Shown: positions 32,424-41,363, counted from the stretch's first letter. The stretch is 64,000 nucleotides of DNA from Nocardioides humilatus (GCF_008373755.1 NZ_VUJV01000006.1:186001-250000), one strand, 5' to 3'. The notes: generated by a model from the sequence alone, not told the origin. Numbers and translations: made by a program.

Positions 32424-32456
32424 ATATTGCAACAGAAAGTGTTGCAGCGTTACATT
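32424..32456 (+). promoter_or_regulatory. TetR operator and promoter of the acyl-CoA ligase operon (site A)
   Basis: TTGCAA (32427-32432, -35) and TACATT (32451-32456, -10) with an 18-bp spacer. TGCAACA-GAAAG-TGTTGCA, a perfect 7-bp inverted repeat, fills the spacer. About 26 of 33 positions match site B at 36900-36932. Two more TGTTGCA/TGCAAC half-sites lie at 32398-32419. Confidence 0.75.
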
Positions 32457-32500
32457 GGCTCTCATGAGGGCGGGAGCGCCCCCAACAGAGGAGGACCTCG

Positions 32501-34036
32501 ATGTATCTGACCCAGGGACTGCACCGGGCGCTGCAGGCGAAGCCGGCAGCCATCGCCACGATCTGCGGCGACCGGGTCCGCACCATCGCCGAGCAGGGGG
32601 ACCGCGTGGCGCGGCTGGCGTCCGGTCTCCGATCGCTGGGCGTCGCCGAGGGTGACCGGGTGGCCATCCTCGCGATGAACAGCGACCGCTACGCCGAGTA
32701 CCTGCTGGCGGTGCCGTGGGCCGGGGCGGTCGTGAACCCGGTCAACATCCGCTGGAGCGCCACCGAGGTGGCCTACTCGCTCCGGGACTCTGACACCAGG
32801 GTGCTGCTCGTCGACGACGCGTTCTCGCCGATGGTGCCGGCGCTGACCGCGGAGTGGCCCCAGCTCGCCACGCTCGTGCACTGCGGGGACGGTCCGACGC
32901 CGGAGGGAATGGTGTCCTACGAGGAGCTCGTTGCCTCATCGAGCCCGGCTCCCGACGTACGGCGCGAGGGTGACGATCTCGCTGGGCTCTTCTACACCGG
33001 TGGCACCACCGGATTCCCCAAGGGCGTCATGCTCAGCCACGCCAACCTCGTGACCTCGTCGTTCGGCTGCATGACGACCGGAAGGTTCCTGCCGCCCGGT
33101 TCCGTCTTCCTTCACGCCGCCCCGATGTTCCACCTGGCCGACCTCGCCGCCTGGGTGTCCCAGACGGCGAGAGGTGGCACCCACGTCATGGTGCCGTTCT
33201 TCGAGCCTAAAGCGGTCCTCGACGCCATCCAGGCCCATTCGGTCACCGACGTCCTGCTGGTGCCGACCATGATCCAGATGCTGGTCGACCACCCCGACAT
33301 CAGCCAGTACGACCTGTCCTCTCTCGAGCGGGTGATGTACGGCGGCTCCTCCATCGCCGAAGGAGTGCTGCGGCGGACGATGGAGGTGCTGCCGAACGTG
33401 CAGATGATCCAGGCCTACGGCATGACCGAGCTGGCGCCGGCGGCGACGCTCTTGACGCACGAGGACCACCACGGGCGCTACCTGCGCTCCGCCGGCAAAG
33501 CCGCGCCGCACACCGAGGTCGAGATCCGCGACGAGTCCGGCATCGCGGTCCCGACCGGCACCGTGGGCGAGATCTGCGTGCGCGGCGGCAACGTGATGCT
33601 CGGCTACTGGAACAAACCCGAGGAGACCGCCGCGGCGCTGAAAGACGGATGGATGCACACCGGGGACGGCGGCTACCTCGACGACGACGGATTCGTCTAC
33701 GTCGTCGACCGGATCAAGGACATGATCGTGAGCGGGGGAGAGAACGTCTACTCCGCCGAGGTCGAGACGGCGCTGAGCAAGCACCCCGCCGTGCTGGCGT
33801 CCGCGGTGATCGGGCTGCCCGACGAGCAGTGGGGCGAGCGGGTGCACGCCTGCGTCGTGCTCGCCCCGAACGCCGTCGCGACCGCCGAGGAGCTGGCCTC
33901 GTTCTGCAAGGAGCACATCGCGGGCTACAAGACCCCACGGAGCGTCGACTTCGTTGACGAGCTCCCCATCTCCGGGGCCGGCAAGATCCTGAAGCGCGAG
34001 CTGCGGGCGCGGTACGCCGAGCAGGCCGAGGCATGA
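32501..34036 (+). CDS. Acyl-CoA synthetase (AMP-forming)
   Basis: 511 residues. P-loop-like motif LFYTGGTTGFPKGVMLSH (about 164-181), A5 motif QAYGMTELAP (about 304-313), A8 MIVSGGENVYSAEVE (about 408-422) and catalytic lysine region SGAGKILKRELR (about 491-502). It adenylates a carboxylic acid and makes the CoA thioester; the acid is probably the oxidised island substrate. GAGGAGG lies before the ATG, with a ~40-base leader. First gene of a unit with P450 and SDR. Confidence 0.92.
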   Translation: MYLTQGLHRALQAKPAAIATICGDRVRTIAEQGDRVARLASGLRSLGVAEGDRVAILAMNSDRYAEYLLAVPWAGAVVNPVNIRWSATEVAYSLRDSDTRVLLVDDAFSPMVPALTAEWPQLATLVHCGDGPTPEGMVSYEELVASSSPAPDVRREGDDLAGLFYTGGTTGFPKGVMLSHANLVTSSFGCMTTGRFLPPGSVFLHAAPMFHLADLAAWVSQTARGGTHVMVPFFEPKAVLDAIQAHSVTDVLLVPTMIQMLVDHPDISQYDLSSLERVMYGGSSIAEGVLRRTMEVLPNVQMIQAYGMTELAPAATLLTHEDHHGRYLRSAGKAAPHTEVEIRDESGIAVPTGTVGEICVRGGNVMLGYWNKPEETAAALKDGWMHTGDGGYLDDDGFVYVVDRIKDMIVSGGENVYSAEVETALSKHPAVLASAVIGLPDEQWGERVHACVVLAPNAVATAEELASFCKEHIAGYKTPRSVDFVDELPISGAGKILKRELRARYAEQAEA

Positions 34037-34055
34037 CGACCACGAGGGCGGCACG

Positions 34056-35447
34056 GTGAGCATCGCACTCGACGTCCCAGCCGGCAGCGGGCTGAAGACG
34101 ATTCGCGGGGACGGGACCAACCTGGTCACCCAGGCACTGCGGTTCCGCACCCACGAGAGCCGGCTCCGGGAGTACGCACGGCTGCGGGAGACCTACGGCG
34201 ACCTGTCCCTGATCAACAACCTGGGCCTGACCACCGTCGTCGCCCAGGGACCCGACGCAGCCGAGCAGATCCTCGTCAACCGCGACCGGGCGTTCGCCAA
34301 CGCACCCGCCTGGGGGTACTACATCGGGCCGTTCTTCGAGCGCGGCGTGATGCTCATGGACTTCGACGAGCACCACGCCCACCGCCGCGTCATGCAGTCC
34401 GCCTTCGGCCGACAAGAGCTCGAGGGCTACCTCACCCGGATGATCCCCACCGTCCAACAGCGACTGCGTCGCTGGAGCAGCGGCCCGTCCTTCCGGATGC
34501 AGGACAACCTCAAGGAACTCACGCTCGACATCGCGCTCGACGTCTTCGTCGGAGTCCACCTGACCGACTCCGAGGCCGCCCGCCTTAACAAGGCCTTCAT
34601 CGCCGCCGTCCGCGCCGGCGCCAGCATCATCCGCAAGCCCGTGCCCGGCCTGGGCTGGGACCGCGGGCTGAGGGCGCGCAAGGTGCTGGAGGAGTTCTTC
34701 CACACCCATATCGACCACAAGCGCAACGCCGGCGGCGACGACCTGTTCGCCAACCTGTGCCGGGCCCGGGACGAGGACGGCAACTCCTTCACCGACGACG
34801 ACGTGGTCAACCACATGATCTTCGTGCTGATGGCCGCGCACGACACCTCGACCATCACGATGGCCACGATGGCCTACTACCTGGCCCGGCACCCCGAGTG
34901 GCAACAGCGCCTCCGCGACGAGGCCAACTCGCTCGACGAGGTCACCTCCCTGTCTGATCTCGACGCCCTACCTGCCCTGGATCGGTGTATGAAGGAGGCC
35001 CTGCGGCTCCACGCTCCTGTTCCGTTGCTCCCGCGCCAGGCGGTGAAGGACACCGTCCTGCTCGGCCACCACATCCCGGCGGGCACCCATCTGGTCGTGC
35101 CGCTCTATGCCAACCACTACGACCCGAAGATCTGGCCCGATCCGCATCGATTCGACCCCGATCGCTTCTCCGACGAGCGCCGCGAGGACAAGGCCCACCG
35201 GCTCGCGTGGGAGCCCTTCGGTGGGGGCGTGCACAAGTGCATCGGCCTCTACTTCGGCGGGATGGAGGTCAAGGCGACCTTCCACCAACTGCTCCGCAGC
35301 TTCTCGTGGTCGGTCCCCGACAACTACCGCTGGCCGCTCGACCTGACCGCCATGCCCGTCGTCAAGGACGGGCTCCCCGTCCACCTCGAACGCATCGCGC
35401 TCCCCGCCGCGGACATGCCTCGCGGCCCTTTCACAGGAGGAAACTGA
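34056..35447 (+). CDS. Cytochrome P450 (second related copy)
   Basis: 463 residues. I-helix MAAHDTSTITM (about 255-265), K-helix KEALR (about 312-316), heme loop WEPFGGGVHKCIGLYFGG (about 384-401) with the standard glycines. It resembles the P450 at 27738 throughout, suggesting duplication and divergence toward successive oxidations of one scaffold. GTG start with GAGGG seven bases upstream. It is followed two bases later by an SDR, which could oxidise the alcohol it forms. Confidence 0.92.
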   Translation: MSIALDVPAGSGLKTIRGDGTNLVTQALRFRTHESRLREYARLRETYGDLSLINNLGLTTVVAQGPDAAEQILVNRDRAFANAPAWGYYIGPFFERGVMLMDFDEHHAHRRVMQSAFGRQELEGYLTRMIPTVQQRLRRWSSGPSFRMQDNLKELTLDIALDVFVGVHLTDSEAARLNKAFIAAVRAGASIIRKPVPGLGWDRGLRARKVLEEFFHTHIDHKRNAGGDDLFANLCRARDEDGNSFTDDDVVNHMIFVLMAAHDTSTITMATMAYYLARHPEWQQRLRDEANSLDEVTSLSDLDALPALDRCMKEALRLHAPVPLLPRQAVKDTVLLGHHIPAGTHLVVPLYANHYDPKIWPDPHRFDPDRFSDERREDKAHRLAWEPFGGGVHKCIGLYFGGMEVKATFHQLLRSFSWSVPDNYRWPLDLTAMPVVKDGLPVHLERIALPAADMPRGPFTGGN

Positions 35448-35448
35448 G

Positions 35449-36297
35449 ATGCCCGTCGCGATCGTCACCGGAGGAGCCCGCGGCATCGGCCGGGCCACCG
35501 CCGCCGCGCTGCTGCGCGAGGGGTACAGCATCGCGATCGGCGACCTCGATGGAGATCTCGCTGAAAACGTTGCCATCGGTCTGACGGCGAGCGGTGTCGG
35601 GGGACACCTTGACGTCACCGACCCCGAATCCTTCGCCGGCTTCGTCAAGGAGGTGGAGGCCAGGCTCGGCGCAGTCGACCTGCTCGTCAACAATGCCGGC
35701 ATCATGCCGATCGGTCAGTTCCTGGACCTGGACGCCGATACCGACCGCCGCACGGTCGACGTCAACCTGGTCGGCGTCCTCAATGGCGTCCGCGCAGTCC
35801 TCCCCGGGATGACGGAGCGCGGTAGCGGCCACATCGTCAACATCTCCTCGATCGCTGGCAAGTGCCCTCCGCCGGGAGGCGCTGTCTACGCGGCCACCAA
35901 GGCCGGCGTGCTGGCGCTGGGGGAGTCGCTGCGCCAAGAGTTGGCGTCCCAGGGGGTCCGGGTCTCGACCGTGCTGCCGTCGTTCACCAACACCGACCTG
36001 GTGACCGGCACGAAGGGCCTGCGCGGGATCCGCAACCTCGAGCCCGAGGACGTCGCGCGGTCGGTCGTGACGGCGGTGCGCCGCAACCACGCGATCGCCT
36101 ACGCGCCAGCCTCACTGCGGCACAACGTCCGGCTCTACGACAACCTCCCCGGATTCGCCAACGACCTGCTCACCAGGGCCTTCCGCGGCGACCGAGCGTT
36201 CCTCGACGTGGACCGCGACGCGCGCCGGACCTACGACGAACGGATCGGTCAGGTCACCCGGTCACGATCGGGACGACGTACTTCCGCGCGAACCTGA
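35449..36297 (+). CDS. Short-chain dehydrogenase/reductase
   Basis: 282 residues. VTGGARGIGRATAAALLREG (about 6-25), NNAGIM, catalytic NISSIAGKCPPPGGAVYAAT with the following lysine, and a long C-terminal part (residues 215-282) typical of P450-linked retinol/steroid-type SDRs. ACAGGAGGAAACTG provides the Shine-Dalgarno. Likely alcohol oxidation after the P450. The last 14 codons overlap the convergent TetR gene by 44 bp and are Arg/Ser-rich, like run-on sequence. Confidence 0.9.
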   Translation: MPVAIVTGGARGIGRATAAALLREGYSIAIGDLDGDLAENVAIGLTASGVGGHLDVTDPESFAGFVKEVEARLGAVDLLVNNAGIMPIGQFLDLDADTDRRTVDVNLVGVLNGVRAVLPGMTERGSGHIVNISSIAGKCPPPGGAVYAATKAGVLALGESLRQELASQGVRVSTVLPSFTNTDLVTGTKGLRGIRNLEPEDVARSVVTAVRRNHAIAYAPASLRHNVRLYDNLPGFANDLLTRAFRGDRAFLDVDRDARRTYDERIGQVTRSRSGRRTSART

Positions 36298-36856
36298 GCA
36301 GCTGCTGACGCGTCTTGAGCTCCACGGCGGCGTCCGGGGTAAGGAAGAGGGAGTGGACCAGGCGGGCGACGATCTCGATCCGAGCGGTCAGGGCGTCCGG
36401 ATCGTCGGACTCGACATCGGGAAGCAGGATGGTGGTCGCAAAGTCGACGGCGAGCCTGAGCAGGTCTCCCGCTCCCCTCGACACCTTGGGAAAGGTGGTG
36501 TCGGGCTCGATCGACATGAGCTTGTTGAACAGCGCGTTTCCGCGGAGGTCGCCCACGAGGCCGGTGAAGATCAGCGCAACCCGCTCGTCGACGTCGCCGC
36601 TCTTGCCGGCCGATGCGGCGGCCCGTTCGAATACACGCTGGGCTTCACGGGCGAGGACTGCGTTGACGATGTCGTTCTTCGTGCCCAGGCGGCGGTAGAC
36701 CGTGACCCGATCGACGCCGGCTTGCCGGGCGATGTCCTCGATGTTGGTCTTCCTGATGCCCAACGTCGTGAAGATCGCCAGCGCGGCATCCAAGATCTCC
36801 GTCGTGGCGGGGTCGGCCGCGGGCGCCTCGATCAGGTCGGACAGGCGAGACGTCAT
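36254..36856 (-). CDS. TetR regulator (paralogue B)
   Basis: 200 residues. HTH: TNIEDIARQAGVDRVTVYRR, then LGTKNDIV, with a recognition helix identical to paralogue A. The ligand domains are related (VTRLVHSL/TRIEIVARLVHSLFL-like ends), so the two may sense related compounds and cross-regulate. ATG start six bases after TAGGCT. It is divergent from the ferritin-like diiron gene, whose promoter carries the shared operator. Confidence 0.9.
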   Translation of the reverse strand: MTSRLSDLIEAPAADPATTEILDAALAIFTTLGIRKTNIEDIARQAGVDRVTVYRRLGTKNDIVNAVLAREAQRVFERAAASAGKSGDVDERVALIFTGLVGDLRGNALFNKLMSIEPDTTFPKVSRGAGDLLRLAVDFATTILLPDVESDDPDALTARIEIVARLVHSLFLTPDAAVELKTRQQLLRFARKYVVPIVTG

Positions 36857-36862
36857 GAGAAC

Positions 36863-36868
36863 AGCCTA
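36863..36868 (-). promoter_or_regulatory. -10 element of leaderless TetR-B promoter
   Basis: TAGGCT on the minus strand, exactly six bases before the ATG at 36856. Confidence 0.55.
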
Positions 36869-36899
36869 CTGCAACAAATTCTCGATTTTGTGATGTGCA

Positions 36900-36932
36900 A
36901 CATTGCAATAAGAAGTGTTGCAGCATTACCGT
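36900..36932 (+). promoter_or_regulatory. TetR operator and leaderless promoter of the diiron-reductase operon (site B)
   Basis: TTGCAA (36903-36908), 18-bp spacer, TACCGT (36927-36932), then exactly six bases to the ATG at 36939. TTGCAATA-AGAAG-TGTTGCA fills the spacer as in site A. Additional TGCAACA half-sites lie at 36870-36876 and 36896-36902. Confidence 0.75.
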
Positions 36933-36938
36933 CGATCC

Positions 36939-37832
36939 ATGGCTAAGAAGACCGCGGCAAAGACGCCGTACACCCAGGAAGCTCACGTGATCGGTCCGCG
37001 GGACGTCGAGTTCGACTGGTCCGACGTGCCCCTGCACTACATCCCGGGGGAACCGTTCGCCACCCAGTTCTGGAACATCATGCACCTGGCCATTCCGCTC
37101 GGCGAGAAGATGATGGCCGGGTGCCTCGCCGAAGCTCTTCCCTACATCGAGGACCCTCGACTGCGCGAGGAAGCGGTCGGCTTCATAGGCCAGGAGTCGA
37201 TGCACGCGGCCTCCCATGAGAGCTACCACGAGCACCTGGCGGCCGAGGGCATCGACATCGAGCCCGTGGTCCGCAACCTCGAGACATTGCTGCAGGTCTT
37301 CCTCGGCGACCACCAGCTGAAGGGCCGGGCCAAGGAAGTCTGGCTCAAGGAGCGGCTCGCCTTCTTTGCGGCCGCGGAGCACTTCACCGCCGTCGTCGGT
37401 CAGTGGATGCTCGAGGCCGAGGCGTGGGACGAGGTCGGCATGCACCCGATGATGAAGGACCTCCTCCGCTGGCACGGCGCGGAGGAGGTCGAGCACCGCA
37501 ACGTGCTGTTCGACGTCTACCAGCACGTCGACGGCAGCTACTCGCGACGGGTGCGGATGTCGGTGGTGGCCAGCCTCGGCCTGTTCGCGTCCTGGATGAT
37601 CACTGCCGACTACCTGATGCGGCAGGACCCGACAAGTCGCTGGTGGAAGCCCTGGCCCGTCCAGATGCTCAACTCCGTGCGCAAGCGGCTCCTCCCAGGC
37701 CCCTGGTTCTTCGTCGGCGAGCTGCCGAGCTACCTCCGGCCGGGGTTCCACCCCAGCCAGATGGGGAGCCTCGACGCCGCGATCGCCTACCTGGCGACCT
37801 CCCCGGCCGCGCGCGCGGCCGAACAGCGCTAG
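36939..37832 (+). CDS. Ferritin-like diiron protein (PF10118, 'metal-dependent hydrolase' family)
   Basis: 297 residues. Two ExxH motifs, QESMH (about 85-89) and EEVEH (about 182-186), with further acidic/His residues in GEKMM and AAEHF, make a four-helix diiron site likely. The family is usually named a predicted metal-dependent hydrolase, but a 2Fe-2S reductase gene follows after nine bases, so I think an oxygenase or desaturase role is more plausible here. The ATG at 36939 is chosen because the -10 lies exactly six bases upstream. Confidence 0.8.
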   Translation: MAKKTAAKTPYTQEAHVIGPRDVEFDWSDVPLHYIPGEPFATQFWNIMHLAIPLGEKMMAGCLAEALPYIEDPRLREEAVGFIGQESMHAASHESYHEHLAAEGIDIEPVVRNLETLLQVFLGDHQLKGRAKEVWLKERLAFFAAAEHFTAVVGQWMLEAEAWDEVGMHPMMKDLLRWHGAEEVEHRNVLFDVYQHVDGSYSRRVRMSVVASLGLFASWMITADYLMRQDPTSRWWKPWPVQMLNSVRKRLLPGPWFFVGELPSYLRPGFHPSQMGSLDAAIAYLATSPAARAAEQR

Positions 37833-37841
37833 GGGGCGGCC

Positions 37842-38927
37842 ATGGTTTCCGCAGGAGTGGTGCGGGGCGACACGCCGCTTCCCGATGACCGGGTGGCGCA
37901 CCCAGCCGTGCGTGCCGGGCTGGCCGTCGCCGAGGTCTACAAGCGCGTCGTCACCGGCCCGTTGGAGCCGATGCTCGCCCGGTCCCGACCCGTACGACGC
38001 ACCGGGTTCGAGCGTGAGGTCGTCGTTGCCGAGATCACCCCGGTCGCTGACGACGTCGTGAGCCTGACCCTGCGCTGCCCTGGCGGCGGTGAACTGACCG
38101 CCTGGCAGCCGGGGTCGCACCTGGACGTCGTTCTTCCCTCGGGACGCCAGCGTCAGTACTCGCTGTGCGGTGACCCGTCGGACCGGCGTTCCTACCGGAT
38201 CGCCGTCCGCCGGCTGGCCGATGGTGGCGGGGGATCACGCGAGATCCACGACGATCTCGAAGTCGGCGACGTGATCACGATCCGCGGTCCGCGCAACGCG
38301 TTTCGACTGGCGGAGGCGTCGGCGTACTTCTTCGTCGCGGGCGGCATCGGCATCACACCGATCCTTCCGATGGTGCAGGCTGCAGAGGCCTCGGGAAGGC
38401 CCTGGACCTTGGTGTACACCGGGCGAAGCCGCGCCTCGATGCCGTTCCTCGACGGCCTCGCCACACTGCGCGGAGGCGCCCTCGATGTGCGGCCGGATGA
38501 CGAGTGCGGCATCCCCGACCTGGACGAGATCCTGGCCGACGTCCCCCGCGGGCACGCGGTCTACGTCTGCGGGCCCCCTGCCATGCTCGACACGGCCCGG
38601 ACCCGGCTCGCTGCCCCCGACTTCGAAGTGCACTCCGAACGGTTCTCCGCGCCCCCGGTAATCGGGGGTGAAGCGTTCGACGTCGAGCTGCGCCGCAGCG
38701 GCGTGACGATCCCGGTCGCTGCCGACCAGTCGGTGCTCGCTGCCGTGCGCGACCAGGTTCCCGACCTGGCGTACTCCTGTCAACAGGGCTTCTGCGGGAC
38801 CTGCGTGGTCAAGGTCGTCGACGGTGACGTCGAGCACCGCGACCGTGCCCTGCTCGACTCCGAGCGTGAGGACTCGATGCTCATCTGCGTCTCGCGCTGC
38901 TCCGGTCCGCTGGTCCTCGATCTCTAA
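37842..38927 (+). CDS. Oxygenase reductase (FAD/NAD domain plus C-terminal plant-type 2Fe-2S ferredoxin)
   Basis: 361 residues. Flavin domain about 60-150 (RQYSLCGDP at ~108-116), NAD domain about 160-265 (FVAGGIGITPILPMV, VYVCGPPAML), then a 2Fe-2S domain with CQQGFCGTC (about 311-319) and a fourth cysteine in MLICVSRC. This is the phthalate dioxygenase reductase order. It takes electrons from NAD(P)H and should feed the diiron protein just upstream, or a P450. Residues 1-55 are an extra N-terminal segment. Confidence 0.92.
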   Translation: MVSAGVVRGDTPLPDDRVAHPAVRAGLAVAEVYKRVVTGPLEPMLARSRPVRRTGFEREVVVAEITPVADDVVSLTLRCPGGGELTAWQPGSHLDVVLPSGRQRQYSLCGDPSDRRSYRIAVRRLADGGGGSREIHDDLEVGDVITIRGPRNAFRLAEASAYFFVAGGIGITPILPMVQAAEASGRPWTLVYTGRSRASMPFLDGLATLRGGALDVRPDDECGIPDLDEILADVPRGHAVYVCGPPAMLDTARTRLAAPDFEVHSERFSAPPVIGGEAFDVELRRSGVTIPVAADQSVLAAVRDQVPDLAYSCQQGFCGTCVVKVVDGDVEHRDRALLDSEREDSMLICVSRCSGPLVLDL

Positions 38928-38939
38928 GAAGGAGTCGTC

Positions 38940-39788
38940 ATGTTCGGGTTCAACGAGAAGTACGACGTGTGCGACAAGGTCGTCCTGGTCACCGGCGCCG
39001 GCAGTGGCATCGGTGCTGCCCTGGTCGAGATCCTGCACCGTCGCGGCGCGCGAGTTGCGCTCGTCGACGTCAACGACGGCGCCATCCAGGCGACGGCCGA
39101 GAGGCTCGGCGCGGCTGACGCGTGGGCGATGGCCGTCGACGTACGGGACCGCGAGGCGATGGCCAAGGCGGTCGACCAGGTGGTCGAGCACTTCGGCCAG
39201 CTGGACGTCGTGGTCGCCAACGCAGGGGTGGCGCCCGGGCCGAGCACCCTGCGCACCATTGCGCCGGACGAGTTCGACCGGGTCGTCGACATCAATCTGA
39301 TCGGCGTCTTCAACACCGTGCACCCGGCCCTCGACCACGTCATCGCCAACCGTGGTCATGTCGTGGTGGTCTCCTCGGCAGCAGCCTTCGCGCCCGGTGC
39401 CGGACTGGCGTCGTACATGGCGAGCAAGGCCGCGGTCGAAGCGCTCGGCCGAGCGCTGCGGATCGAGCTGGCCGCGCACGGAGCGAGCGCAGGGGTCGCG
39501 TACTTCGGGTTCGTGCAGACACCGTTCGTGCGGCCACTCGACGAGGACCCGATCGCCCGCCAGGTCGACGCGATGATGCCGTGGCCGTTCAACCACCGCG
39601 TGAGCGCGCACCACGCCGCCCGCGTCCTCGCCGAGGGGATCGAGCACAGGTCCGCGTCGACCATGACGCCGGTCGTCTGGACGCCGTACGCGTGGTTCCG
39701 CGGGCCCTTGAACGTGGTGGTCGATGCCGCAGCGGCAACGTCACAAACGATGCACCGCCTGATCCGCGCCATGGAGGACGAGTCATGA
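38940..39788 (+). CDS. Short-chain dehydrogenase/reductase
   Basis: 282 residues. VLVTGAGSGIGAALVEIL (about 15-32), VANAGVAPGP, catalytic SSAAAFAPGAGLASYMASKA (about 144-163). GAAGGAG Shine-Dalgarno. The C-terminal ~60 residues are longer than in minimal SDRs. The stop overlaps the start of a Baeyer-Villiger-type enzyme as ATGA, a common alcohol-to-ketone-to-lactone arrangement, so this SDR may make the ketone used by the next enzyme (inference). Confidence 0.9.
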   Translation: MFGFNEKYDVCDKVVLVTGAGSGIGAALVEILHRRGARVALVDVNDGAIQATAERLGAADAWAMAVDVRDREAMAKAVDQVVEHFGQLDVVVANAGVAPGPSTLRTIAPDEFDRVVDINLIGVFNTVHPALDHVIANRGHVVVVSSAAAFAPGAGLASYMASKAAVEALGRALRIELAAHGASAGVAYFGFVQTPFVRPLDEDPIARQVDAMMPWPFNHRVSAHHAARVLAEGIEHRSASTMTPVVWTPYAWFRGPLNVVVDAAAATSQTMHRLIRAMEDES

Positions 39789-41308
39789 GCAAGACCCACG
39801 AGGTCGTCATCGTCGGTGCCGGGTTCTCCGGCATGGCGGCAGCGATCAAGCTCAAGGAAGCCGGGATCGACGACTTCGTCATCCTCGAACGCAAGGACGA
39901 GGTAGGGGGAGTCTGGAGAGACAACACCTACCCCGGCGTCGCCGTCGACGTCCCCTCCTTCACGTACAGCTACGCCTTCGAGCCCAACCCGTCCTGGTCG
40001 CGCACCTTCGCGCCCGGCAACGAGCTGCTCGACTATGCCAAGCACTGCTCGGACAAGTACGACCTGCGCCGCCACCTACGGTTCCACAGCGACGTGCGAA
40101 CTGCGCGGTTCGACGAGTCGGAGCACCTCTGGGTGCTGGAGCTGGCCTCGGGAGACCGCGTGAGCGGTCGTTACCTGATCTCGGCACACGGACCGCTCGT
40201 CACGCCGCAGAAGCCGTCGATCCCCGGCTTGGACGACTTCCAAGGTCATGTCATCTACACGATGGAGTGGGACCACGAACACTCCCTCGACGGCAAGCGC
40301 GTCGCGGTGATCGGCACCGGCGCTTCCGGTCTCCAGGTGATCCCCGCGATCGCCCCCGAGGTGGGCACTCTGACCGTCTTCCAGCGGACCCCGATCTGGG
40401 TGCTGCCCAAGGTGAACCCGCCGATCAACCGGTTCGCCAGCGGTCTGCTGGCCCACGTGCCGGGTGCGGCTGCCGCCGCGCGCCTGAGCACCAGCGCCGC
40501 GACCGAAGCGCTCCTGCTCTCGTTCATCTACAACAAACAGGTCCCGTTCGCGGTGAAGTCGATCGAGCAGCTGTGCCGGGCGCACCTGCGCTCTCAGGTA
40601 CCGGACCCCGAGGTGCGACGCAAGCTCACTCCGACGTACGGCTTCGGCTGCAAGCGTCCGTCCTTCTCGAACAGCTACTTCCCGACGTTCCTGCGGGACA
40701 ACGTTGAGCTCGTCACTGACGGCATCGAGCGGATCACGCCGACCGGCATCCGCACCGTCGACGGCGTCGAGCGGGAGATCGACACCTTGGTCCTCGCGAC
40801 CGGCTTCAAGGTGCTCGACGTGCCCTACGACCTCCACGGCGTGGACGGCGAGACCTTGCTGGAATTGTGGGCCCGAGACCGCAAGCAGTCCTACCAGGGC
40901 GTGACCGTGCACGGCTTCCCGAACCTGTTCCTCAGTCCTGGCGCGTTCGGGCTGGCCGGACCGTCGCTCTTCGCCACGTTCGACCTGTGCCACGGCCACG
41001 CGCTGCGGGTCATCAAGGAGAGCCGGCGGCGAGGCGCGACCCGCGTCGAGGTCTCACAGGTTGCCCAGGAGCACTGGATGGAGAAGATGCGCGCTCGCGT
41101 CGGGCACACGATCTTCAACAATCCCTCGTGCGCCGGTTCGAACTCCTACTACGTGGACGAGCACGGGGACTCGGCGGTCCTCCGCCCCACGTCCACCGTC
41201 AATGCCTGGCTGGCCCAGCATCGCTTCCCGTTCAACGCCTACCGCTTTGAGGAACCGAGCGCGCCGGCGGTCTCGGCGCGCCGGAGGGCCACCCGGGCCG
41301 CTCGCTGA
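39785..41308 (+). CDS. Flavin monooxygenase, BVMO-like with altered fingerprint
   Basis: 507 residues. FAD motif VVIVGAGFSGMAAAIKLKEA (about 7-26), NADP motif VAVIGTGASGLQVIPAIAPE (about 175-194). The BVMO fingerprint FxGxxxHxxxW is FQGHVIYTMEW (about 157-167): the histidine is tyrosine. Phylogenetically related enzymes at 12003 keep the histidine. It may still perform a Baeyer-Villiger reaction, or act as another class B monooxygenase. Translationally coupled to the SDR. The substrate is presumably an island ketone. Confidence 0.88.
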   Translation: MSKTHEVVIVGAGFSGMAAAIKLKEAGIDDFVILERKDEVGGVWRDNTYPGVAVDVPSFTYSYAFEPNPSWSRTFAPGNELLDYAKHCSDKYDLRRHLRFHSDVRTARFDESEHLWVLELASGDRVSGRYLISAHGPLVTPQKPSIPGLDDFQGHVIYTMEWDHEHSLDGKRVAVIGTGASGLQVIPAIAPEVGTLTVFQRTPIWVLPKVNPPINRFASGLLAHVPGAAAAARLSTSAATEALLLSFIYNKQVPFAVKSIEQLCRAHLRSQVPDPEVRRKLTPTYGFGCKRPSFSNSYFPTFLRDNVELVTDGIERITPTGIRTVDGVEREIDTLVLATGFKVLDVPYDLHGVDGETLLELWARDRKQSYQGVTVHGFPNLFLSPGAFGLAGPSLFATFDLCHGHALRVIKESRRRGATRVEVSQVAQEHWMEKMRARVGHTIFNNPSCAGSNSYYVDEHGDSAVLRPTSTVNAWLAQHRFPFNAYRFEEPSAPAVSARRRATRAAR

Positions 41309-41363
41309 TCGCTCGTGCCCGGCTCGGATCACCCCACCCAGATACAGATGGGATCGAATCGTG

